Positions 1 through 5,147 of a DNA stretch of 5,744 nt are shown here, in pieces. The notes beneath the pieces are model-generated. The model did no database searches, was not told where the DNA came from, and saw only the letters and a list, made by a program, of their open reading frames with translations. The stretch comes from Klebsiella pneumoniae. GTDB taxonomy: Bacteria > Pseudomonadota > Gammaproteobacteria > Ga0077536. The stretch is taken from the NCBI GenBank assembly GCA_945873015.1, contig CAMCBY010000290.1, positions 1 to 5,744 on the forward strand, given 5' to 3'. Position 1 is the stretch's first letter, and each line of letters opens with the position of its first letter. The position numbers and the translations under genes were made by a program.

Positions 1-1029
1 CGGCTGCTGGCGCGCTGGGAAAAGGCGGCTGCGGAAGGCACGGTGGTGGACCTGTGTCGTGACCTCATGCGCTTCACGGTCGATGTCACGACTCAGCTTG
101 CGTTCGGCATCGACGTCAATACGGTCGAGACCGATGGCCCGGTGATCCAACAGAAACTGGATAAGGTCTTTCCGGTTTTGAATTCGCGGATCAATGCGCC
201 GTTCCCGTACTGGCGTTATCTGCGCATGCCGAAGGACCGCGATCTCGATCGCGCACTGGTCGATATCCAGGCGCAGGTCGATGCCATGATTGCCGATGTG
301 CGGCGTCGCATGACGGCCGACCCGTCACTGTTTCAGTCCCCGACCAATTTTCTAGAAGCGATCATCGCCGCCAAAGAAGCCGAGGGTGTGGAGTTCTCCG
401 ATGCCGATATTTTCGGCAACGTCTGCACTTTGTTGCTGGCGGGCGAAGACACAACCGCCAATACCATCGCCTGGGCTATCAACTATTTCATCGAATATCC
501 GCAGCTATTCGCGCGCGCGCGCGCCGAGGTCGATGAGGTATTTGGCAACGCGACGCTGCCACAGGAAATCGAGCAGACCACGCAACTGCCATTCATCGAG
601 GCCTTTTATAACGAGACCATGCGCTTGAAGCCGGTCGCGCCATTAAATGCCATGGAGCCACTCGAAGATATTGAAGTGGATGGCTACCGCATTCCCAAGG
701 GCACCATCATCATGATGCTGACGCGGCGCATTGCGGTGGATGAGGCGCGTTTCGGTCACGCCACCGAATTCGATCCCGATCGCTGGCTGAAGAGCGAGGC
801 CACACGCGGCTGCCCACATGACACCACGGCCTTCGTGCCTTTTGGAAGTGGGCCGCGCTTCTGCCCGGGGCGCAATCTTGCGCTGCTCGAGATGCGCACC
901 GTGCTGGCCATGTTGTGCCGCAATTTCGAGGTCAGCCTGGCCGACAGCACGCGACCGGTGGAAGAGCTCTTAGCCTTCACCATGATGCCCAAGAATCTGC
1001 AAGTGCGCTTGACCAAACGCCTAGAGTAA
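1..1029 (+). CDS. Cytochrome P450, 5'-truncated by window edge
   Basis: Heme-thiolate monooxygenase; the frame is open from base 1, so the true start lies upstream and the GTG at 43 is internal. The visible 342 codons cover roughly the C-helix to the C-terminus; bacterial P450s usually have 400-460 residues, so around 100 are missing. Visible motifs: the I-helix oxygen-activation motif AGEDTT (nt 439-456), the K-helix ExxR as ETMR (nt 613-624), the meander FDPDRW (nt 769-786), and the heme loop FGSGPRFCPG (nt 841-870) whose Cys codon at 862-864 supplies the iron ligand. All key residues are intact. About 55 residues follow the Cys, then TAA, so no reductase is fused; a separate ferredoxin or flavoprotein system is expected, and none is in the window. 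The substrate cannot be read from the sequence. The family call is secure; the subfamily is not assigned. Confidence 0.96.
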   Translation, partial: RLLARWEKAAAEGTVVDLCRDLMRFTVDVTTQLAFGIDVNTVETDGPVIQQKLDKVFPVLNSRINAPFPYWRYLRMPKDRDLDRALVDIQAQVDAMIADVRRRMTADPSLFQSPTNFLEAIIAAKEAEGVEFSDADIFGNVCTLLLAGEDTTANTIAWAINYFIEYPQLFARARAEVDEVFGNATLPQEIEQTTQLPFIEAFYNETMRLKPVAPLNAMEPLEDIEVDGYRIPKGTIIMMLTRRIAVDEARFGHATEFDPDRWLKSEATRGCPHDTTAFVPFGSGPRFCPGRNLALLEMRTVLAMLCRNFEVSLADSTRPVEELLAFTMMPKNLQVRLTKRLE

Positions 1030-1030
1030 G

Positions 1031-1040
1031 GGGAGTGAGG
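1031..1040 (+). promoter_or_regulatory. Ribosome binding site of the small exported protein gene
   Basis: The purine-rich GGGAGTGAGG lies just after the P450 stop codon and 3 nt before ATG 1044; its GGAG core (1032-1035) is 8 nt from the ATG. It supports ATG 1044 as the start over in-frame codons further upstream, which would lie inside the P450 gene and would bury the signal peptide. Confidence 0.75.
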
Positions 1041-1043
1041 AAT

Positions 1044-1535
1044 ATGAGAACAAAAGCGGCAACGATGCTGGTGGGCATGCTGATGACAGGCTCGGCGCTG
1101 GCCGCCGATTGTGCTGACGACAGTGGGCCGCGCAAAGCCCTGGAAAGTTATCTGACGGCGATGCAGGCGCATAAATTCAATGACGCCTACGACACCGTCA
1201 CCAGCAACATGACGGATGGCAAGTCGCGCGAAGACTGGGCCGCCCAGCAGAAAATGTTTTACGAAGGCGGTGAGGTCAATATTCTCAATATTGATATCCG
1301 TAAAGGCCAGGCCAGCGCGAATGATGTCGCCTGCGCGAACAAGGCCAGCGTGCCGAACATCCTGAAGTCACGCGACAAGTTCAATAATCAGGGTACGACC
1401 GAGTTCGAAGTGTATGAGGTCGTAAAAGACGGCGAGCGCTGGAAAATCGATACGCAGGAGACCTTGTTCGACGCCGAAGGCGTGCAGAAATGGTTCCCCG
1501 GCGAAAAGGTGCCTGAGTTCAAAGACCAGTATTGA
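1044..1535 (+). CDS. Small Sec-exported protein of unknown function
   Basis: A 163-residue protein that I do not recognise with certainty. Residues 1-20 form a clear Sec signal peptide: Arg2/Lys4, a hydrophobic stretch, then Ala-Leu-Ala at 18-20 as a signal peptidase I site, giving a mature protein that starts ADCADD. No lipobox is seen, so it should be soluble and periplasmic or secreted. The mature part has two Cys (C23 and C97) that could form a disulfide. The layout of an N-terminal helix (KALESYLTAMQ) followed by a sheet-rich C-terminal half (TEFEVYEVVKDGERWKID) resembles NTF2-like or DUF4878-type small domains, but this is only a resemblance. The gene starts 14 bp after the P450 stop with its own RBS, so co-transcription is likely. 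It ends 11 bp before an inverted REP pair. Start choice and export are well supported; function is not. Confidence 0.85.
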   Translation: MRTKAATMLVGMLMTGSALAADCADDSGPRKALESYLTAMQAHKFNDAYDTVTSNMTDGKSREDWAAQQKMFYEGGEVNILNIDIRKGQASANDVACANKASVPNILKSRDKFNNQGTTEFEVYEVVKDGERWKIDTQETLFDAEGVQKWFPGEKVPEFKDQY

Positions 1536-1546
1536 GGGATTTCCCC

Positions 1547-1630
1547 GTAGGTGCGAATTCATTCGCACATTCAAAAACGCAACGAGGTGCCGAGCCCCGC
1601 CGTTGAATGTGCGAATGAATTCGCACCTAC
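1547..1630. repeat. Inverted pair of GTAG-type REP hairpins (BIME-like)
   Basis: Two 28-bp arms (1547-1574 and 1603-1630) are perfect reverse complements separated by a 28-bp spacer. Each arm begins, on its own strand, with GTAG followed by G-rich purine/pyrimidine sequence that itself folds: GTGCGAAT-TC-ATTCGCAC at 1551-1568 and its mirror at 1609-1626. A GTAG foot next to a small imperfect or perfect hairpin is the known hallmark of REP sequences mobilised by RAYT (TnpA-REP) transposases, and head-to-head pairs are called BIMEs. The pair sits between the stops of two convergent genes (1535 and 1641), a typical REP position. It could also block transcription from either side or protect 3' ends, but there is no T-tract for a classic intrinsic terminator. 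No RAYT gene is in the window. Confidence 0.85.
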
Positions 1631-1640
1631 AAGGGGGAGG

Positions 1641-3164
1641 TCAGGCTGCTTTTGCCATGCGCTCCAGCGCCTGCCGGTGGTCCGGAAAATGTCCGAGCAT
1701 GCCTTCGCAGAACTTCTGCATCTGCGCCGGCTGATAAACCTGCAGATCTTTGGCCGGCTTCTTCGGTTTGTCCGGAAATCGGCCCATGCCGGCCAGAATA
1801 CAGAACCACGAGGTCGGGCTGTAGACCTGGCGGTTGGCTTGCGAGCGTAATTCCGCGAGCAGGTCGCCGCCGTGGTCCCACGTGTAGAAGATGCGTTCGA
1901 GATCGCTCGTGAGTGGCGTGTTCTCGCGTGCGTTGATCCAATAGTCGGTATCGCTGCGCGAATTCAACTTGTAATGGGTGAAGACGTAGTTCTTCACGCC
2001 GTCGAAAATCAGATTGACCTTGTCATTGAAGTCGGCGCGATAACGCGCACTGAAACCGCCTTGCTCATAGCGGGTCATGAAGGTGTCGACGGTGTCCTGC
2101 ACAATCATGAGCGCAGTCGCCTCGAGCGGCTCAATGAAACCCTGTGACAGCCCAACCGCCAGGCAATTTCGTACCCAGGATTTCTCCACCCGACCCACCC
2201 GCATTTTTAAATGGCGGGCTTCTACCGGGGAGTCGAGCAGCCCCAAGGTCTCGCGCAGTTCACGCTCGGCGGCGTCCTTGTCGATGTAGTCCGACGAATA
2301 GACATAGCCGTTGCCAAAACGATTGGTCAGCGGAATTTTCCACACCCAGCCGTACTTGAGCGCTTTCGACAGGGTCTCGGAGGGCAGGGTGCCGTCGTTG
2401 TCCAAAGGCGTCGGCATCGCCACCGCACTGTCGTTGAACAGCATGTCCTTGTAGGAATTGAACGGCACGCCGAGGGTCTTGCCGTGCAGAACACTCGTGA
2501 AGCCGGTGCAATCGACGAAAAAGTCGGCATCGATGGCGCCGTGTTCCGGTGTAGTCACGCCGGCGATATCGCCACTTTCGTGGACTCGCACCTCGTTGAC
2601 CGTGCCGACCAGATGATGCACGCCGCGCGCGGTCGAGAATCGTTTGAGAAAATCGCCAATCAGGGCTGCGTCAAAATGGTAGGCGTAGTCGCAGGTGTAG
2701 CCGGTGCGCTCATCGGGTAGCGGCGCGAGGCGATGGCCGGATAAAAAGTTCGAGATAAAAAACGTATCCGGATGGGCGTGTACGTCAAGGTTGCGACTGC
2801 GCAGCGAGGCGTTCTGAAAAAATGCACGTATCGGGCCGTCATCGCTCTGCGAGAAAAAGGGGTGGTAGTAGCTCTGGTGGCCAGGCACGGTAGACCAGTC
2901 TGGAAAACGAATGCCGCACTTGTAGGTGGCATTACATTGCGGCATCCATTGCGCTTCCGTGACGCCGATACGCTCGAAGAAGCGCCGCATCTTCGGTGTC
3001 GAACCTTCTCCTACGCCGATGATACCGATGGTGTCGGACTCCAGCAGGGTGATGTTGAAGCCGTGTTTGGCCCAGCCGTGGACCAGCAGCGCGGCGGTCA
3101 TCCAACCGGCGGTGCCGCCTCCGACGATAAGAATATTGCGGCCGGGAGTGTTTTCGTTCGCCAT
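1641..3164 (-). CDS. Flavin-dependent tryptophan-halogenase family protein
   Basis: Cytosolic FADH2-dependent halogenase of the Trp_halogenase family, which uses O2 and halide to make hypohalous acid that halogenates electron-rich aromatics. It has 507 residues, the usual length. Motifs: dinucleotide-binding GGGTAG (15-20), GVGEGSTP (50-57), Lys82 in NATYK, matching the catalytic Lys79 of PrnA, DCTGFTS (218-224), the halogenase signature WVWKIP (273-278), and EPLEAT (345-350), whose Glu348 aligns with PrnA Glu346. All catalytic positions appear intact, so it should be active if supplied with reduced FAD; no flavin reductase is visible. ATG 3164 is chosen because the glycine loop follows directly and GAGG lies 7 nt upstream; a longer reading to 3308 would translate a terminator hairpin. 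The natural substrate need not be free tryptophan: EPLEAT instead of EPLEST suggests the wider, uncharacterised part of the family. The gene lies downstream of a DUF1329 gene but across a terminator. Confidence 0.95.
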   Translation of the reverse strand: MANENTPGRNILIVGGGTAGWMTAALLVHGWAKHGFNITLLESDTIGIIGVGEGSTPKMRRFFERIGVTEAQWMPQCNATYKCGIRFPDWSTVPGHQSYYHPFFSQSDDGPIRAFFQNASLRSRNLDVHAHPDTFFISNFLSGHRLAPLPDERTGYTCDYAYHFDAALIGDFLKRFSTARGVHHLVGTVNEVRVHESGDIAGVTTPEHGAIDADFFVDCTGFTSVLHGKTLGVPFNSYKDMLFNDSAVAMPTPLDNDGTLPSETLSKALKYGWVWKIPLTNRFGNGYVYSSDYIDKDAAERELRETLGLLDSPVEARHLKMRVGRVEKSWVRNCLAVGLSQGFIEPLEATALMIVQDTVDTFMTRYEQGGFSARYRADFNDKVNLIFDGVKNYVFTHYKLNSRSDTDYWINARENTPLTSDLERIFYTWDHGGDLLAELRSQANRQVYSPTSWFCILAGMGRFPDKPKKPAKDLQVYQPAQMQKFCEGMLGHFPDHRQALERMAKAA

Positions 3165-3171
3165 CGCTCTA

Positions 3172-3175
3172 CCTC
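3172..3175 (-). promoter_or_regulatory. Ribosome binding site of the halogenase gene
   Basis: On the minus strand GAGG lies 7 nt before ATG 3164 (context ACGAGGTAGAGCG-ATG). It decides the start: the next in-frame ATG upstream, at 3308, has no comparable site and would place the 3262-3298 terminator inside the gene. Confidence 0.7.
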
Positions 3176-3261
3176 GTGAACTGCTTGCAGCGCGATAGGT
3201 TCCGCGCCAGCGCAGTATGGTTCGCAAACGTCCATGTTGCCTGATTCGGTGCAAGTGAAAC

Positions 3262-3298
3262 AAAAAAAAACCGCGAGGTGGTTGCCCACCCCGCGGTT
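3262..3298 (-). terminator. Rho-independent terminator after the complete DUF1329 gene
   Basis: Read on the minus strand: a 13-bp stem (3286-3298 with 3269-3281) containing one G-U wobble, a GCAA loop of the stable GNRA class (3282-3285), then a T-tract (complement of the A run 3262-3268, partly shared with the stem base). It begins 25 bp after the DUF1329 stop. It should end most DUF1329 transcripts before the halogenase gene, whose start is about 97 bp further on. That gene must therefore rely on read-through or on its own promoter. I see no convincing -35/-10 pair between 3165 and 3261. Confidence 0.93.
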
Positions 3299-3923
3299 CT
3301 GGGAGCACAGATACTAGCGAGTACTAGGTACCCAGACGGCGCATAGCGGACTGCGTGATGTAGTCTGCGATGAACTTGTTGGGTTCGATCTGATCGTAGC
3401 CCGACTTCCAACCGCCCTGGCAATGCTCGGACTGGCAGAAGCGAGTGACGCGCTTGGACTGGATATCGTTCGAGATAACCCAGTTCCAGCTCCACTCGGT
3501 ACGGCCGTCAGAAGCCTTCACCACATGGTCGCCGCAATCCGGCACGCCGGTGTTGCCTGCCTTGTAATCGTTGGTGTTGTACATCGAGAAGCCCGGTTCG
3601 AAGGACTTCCAGATTTCACCACGGCGGTCATATGAAATCGCCTGCGGGTACTCAAGGTTACGCGCATCGAGATAGATGCGGCGCTTGGCCAGCGGTGCAC
3701 GCGGGAAGCCGGTGGGCTCGCCTTCAAGCACGATGACTTCCGGAATGAGCGACTTGCCGACGTTGTAGAAGGTGGTGCCCTTCGGGCCACCGACGGTCGG
3801 GTGGGTCCAGTTGTCCAGGTTCGGACGCCACTGGTAGTGCATTGCACCCAGGAACGGGCCGCGATGGACAATCTTCCAGTTGCCCCAGGTCAGCATCGGG
3901 TCGCCAGCGGCCCATGCATCGGA
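3262..3923 (-). repeat. Tandem duplication unit, matching 5091-5744
   Basis: The block from the terminator through the C-terminal half of the complete DUF1329 gene is repeated in the same orientation at 5091-5744, offset by about 1.82 kb. Gene ends, stop-to-terminator spacing (24-25 bp) and terminator cores all correspond. The intergenic sequence on the far side of each terminator shows no obvious similarity, so the recognisable unit is gene plus terminator. Nothing resembling a transposase or flanking direct repeat is seen. Confidence 0.85.
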
Positions 3924-4760
3924 GAGGAACAGGTTGATACCGGCGACGAGCGGCTCGAAACGCTGGTTGGTCGGGAACCGACGAACGCGCTTGAATGCCG
4001 GCAGGTAGCCGTACAGTTCCGGGAACTTGGCCTGGTCGTAGTACCACTCGTTCATGAACGCGGTACCCTTGATGTCGTTCGGTGCGGTGAACCATACCGA
4101 CTGGTAGCGGATCATGTCTTCATGACCGGCCAGCGAGGTGCCACCACCGGCGGAAGCCGGATTCACCAGACCCTGGGTCTGCTGCTGCGCCCACACAAAG
4201 TGGTATTCGTACTGCACGTCACCCTCGGAATCGAGAGCGTAGGTCGGGATCGCGAAGATATCCTGGTCATGACGGCCCCAGGACAGGGTCACGTTGGCGA
4301 TACATTCCTGACCGGTCTGTGCTTCCGGGAAGGGATGGCCGCCGATCCACGGCTTGCCGTCCTTGGTGTAGACGTTGCCGTCGGAGCCAAATGCGGCCTG
4401 ACCCCAGTTCTTGAGGGTCGCATCGAGGTAGTAGGGCGGAAACTGCGCTTCGGTCGCGGTCTGGGTGCCGAAGATGGTGAAAGTACGGCCGTCCTGGCTG
4501 ACTTCCTGGAACAGCATCGGATCGATGAGATCCTGCACGAGTTCGACGTTGTCCTTGCTGATAACGTCACCGACCTTGATCTTGCCCTTGGTGTAGGCCT
4601 CGATGTTGGTCAGTTCTTCCGGGTAAGCCTTGAAGCTGTCGCCGGACTTGGCCATCAATGGCCACAGAGCGCTCAGGATACCGGCGCTGCCAGCTCCCTT
4701 GGCCGTCTTTTCCATAAAAGCGCGACGGCTGTATTCGAAGTCATATTTCTTGATGTGCAT
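3324..4760 (-). CDS. Tat-exported DUF1329 protein, complete copy
   Basis: A 478-residue protein of the DUF1329 family, predicted to have a LolA/LppX-like fold that holds hydrophobic ligands; family members often sit with DUF1302 outer-membrane proteins and RND exporters. The family call rests on the C-terminal half: SDAWAAGDPMLTWGNWKIV (280-298) and AKRRIYLDARN followed by YDRRGEIWKSFEPGF, which match the family's conserved Trp-Lys and KRRFYID...YDxRGxxWR pattern. The N-terminus is a twin-arginine signal, SRRAFMEK (11-18), then a hydrophobic segment (about 22-37); no clean AxA site follows, so it may stay membrane-anchored. Tat export implies folding, possibly cofactor or partner loading, before export, which is unusual for this family. 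Cys at 153, 409, 442 and 447 (the last two as CQSEHC) could form disulfides or bind metal. ATG 4760 has AGGGG 5 nt upstream. It ends in a strong terminator, and a paralogue lies just upstream. The molecular function is unknown. Confidence 0.9.
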   Translation of the reverse strand: MHIKKYDFEYSRRAFMEKTAKGAGSAGILSALWPLMAKSGDSFKAYPEELTNIEAYTKGKIKVGDVISKDNVELVQDLIDPMLFQEVSQDGRTFTIFGTQTATEAQFPPYYLDATLKNWGQAAFGSDGNVYTKDGKPWIGGHPFPEAQTGQECIANVTLSWGRHDQDIFAIPTYALDSEGDVQYEYHFVWAQQQTQGLVNPASAGGGTSLAGHEDMIRYQSVWFTAPNDIKGTAFMNEWYYDQAKFPELYGYLPAFKRVRRFPTNQRFEPLVAGINLFLSDAWAAGDPMLTWGNWKIVHRGPFLGAMHYQWRPNLDNWTHPTVGGPKGTTFYNVGKSLIPEVIVLEGEPTGFPRAPLAKRRIYLDARNLEYPQAISYDRRGEIWKSFEPGFSMYNTNDYKAGNTGVPDCGDHVVKASDGRTEWSWNWVISNDIQSKRVTRFCQSEHCQGGWKSGYDQIEPNKFIADYITQSAMRRLGT

Positions 4761-4765
4761 TTTTT

Positions 4766-4770
4766 CCCCT
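4766..4770 (-). promoter_or_regulatory. Ribosome binding site of the complete DUF1329 gene
   Basis: AGGGG on the minus strand, followed by five A and then ATG 4760. It confirms a start that keeps the twin-arginine motif 10 residues from the N-terminus. Confidence 0.75.
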
Positions 4771-4808
4771 GCCTTTCCGAATGGAATCGGTAGTACTAGT
4801 CAGAACTT

Positions 4809-4821
4809 GGGACCAGGTCCC
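4809..4821. promoter_or_regulatory. 13-bp palindrome in the DUF1329 leader
   Basis: GGGACC-A-GGTCCC, perfect 6-bp arms around one base, 49 bp upstream of ATG 4760. It could be an operator for a dimeric regulator, or a small mRNA hairpin if the transcript starts further upstream, although a 1-nt loop would have to open. No regulator family is assigned. Confidence 0.35.
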
Positions 4822-4964
4822 GCTGCTGATTAAGCACCCCTTCAACGATGCGAGAACGTATCGCAAGCCGCATAAGGTAACGCAGCCGGCGATATCGTCC
4901 AAGACCTTTGAACGGTTTGGACTACGGTCCTAACGTCCGGTAAGTCCCGACACGATTGCGGCAG

Positions 4965-4981
4965 GTTCAAATTATTTTTTA
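4965..4981 (-). promoter_or_regulatory. AT-rich patch, possible promoter element
   Basis: Minus-strand TAAAAAATAATTTGAAC stands out in an otherwise GC-rich intergenic region. It could be an UP-like element leading into a TTGAAC -35, or hold a -10 (AATAAT). No well-spaced partner hexamer was found for either reading, so this is only a candidate location for the promoter. Confidence 0.25.
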
Positions 4982-5022
4982 CCCTCGAGCGGGCACGTGG
5001 GGGTACGAGGGACTACGCAATT

Positions 5023-5042
5023 CGATATTCCGCGGAATATCG
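5023..5042. promoter_or_regulatory. 20-bp perfect palindrome, candidate operator
   Basis: CGATATTCCG followed directly by its reverse complement CGGAATATCG, with no spacer. It sits between the terminator of the upstream paralogue and the AT-rich patch, about 260 bp before the complete DUF1329 start. A perfect 20-bp dyad in an untranslated region most likely binds a dimeric transcription factor, TetR-like in size and symmetry. It lacks a T-tract, so it is not a terminator. The factor is unknown and is not encoded in the window. Confidence 0.5.
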
Positions 5043-5090
5043 GGCCGTGAGGCACAAATGCCAAGGCGGGGGCGCTGACCTCGCCGCCAT

Positions 5091-5123
5091 AAAAAAACGC
5101 GGGGTGGTTGCCCACCCCGCGTT
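5091..5123 (-). terminator. Rho-independent terminator after the truncated DUF1329 gene
   Basis: Read on the minus strand: a perfect 12-bp stem AACGCGGGGTGG (5123-5112) with 5107-5096, loop GCAA (5111-5108), then T7 overlapping the stem base. It starts 24 bp after the stop at 5148. The core stem and loop (GCGGGGTGG-GCAA) match those of the terminator at 3262-3298, showing common origin. Confidence 0.95.
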
Positions 5124-5147
5124 CAATCCAGCCCGGCGACGCTGGAC

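Larger units (their letters stand above)
4761..5147 (-). other. 387-bp intergenic leader and promoter region of the complete DUF1329 gene
   Basis: No credible gene is seen on either strand. Read leftward it holds the terminator of the upstream paralogue (5091-5123), a 20-bp palindrome (5023-5042), an AT-rich patch (about 4967-4981), a 13-bp palindrome (4809-4821) and the RBS (4766-4770). The long gap after a strong terminator implies that the complete DUF1329 gene has its own promoter here. I could not fix it: minus-strand TTGAAC (4970-4965) beside the AT-rich patch, and TTGGAC with TACCTT 17 nt later (near 4905-4877), are both weak matches to sigma-70 elements. The leader may be long enough for RNA-level control, but I recognise no riboswitch. 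Confidence 0.6.

Noticed and set aside
510..524. Alternating CG run, possible Z-DNA-prone site
   Set aside because: It falls in the P450 reading frame and is explained by the codons for Ala-Arg-Ala-Arg-Ala.
915..1043. Upstream extension of the small exported protein to ATG 915
   Set aside because: It would overlap the P450 gene by over 100 bp and put 43 residues before an otherwise clean signal peptide. ATG 1044 has a suitably placed RBS.
756..1172. 138-codon open frame on the - strand
   Set aside because: It overlaps the P450 heme-binding region and the signal peptide of the next gene; its translation is Arg/Ser-rich and without motifs.
1547..1630. CRISPR repeat or attachment site
   Set aside because: There are only two units, in inverted rather than direct orientation, and no cas or integrase gene; the GTAG hairpin fits a REP pair better.
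2211..2720. 169-codon open frame on the + strand
   Set aside because: It is antisense to the halogenase gene, including the segment encoding WVWKIP, and its translation has no family features.
3165..3308. N-terminal extension of the halogenase to 3308
   Set aside because: It would translate the terminator stem and T-tract (coding Phe-rich residues) and lacks an RBS; the family starts just before the glycine loop.
3801..4793. 330-codon open frame on the + strand
   Set aside because: It lies antisense to the DUF1329 gene, whose protein has clear family motifs, a Tat signal and an RBS. The antisense product shows no recognisable domain, and long antisense frames are common in GC-rich genes.
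5023..5042. Palindrome as a terminator
   Set aside because: There is no T-tract on either strand and no spacer to form a loop without opening the stem; a complete terminator for the upstream gene already lies at 5091-5123.
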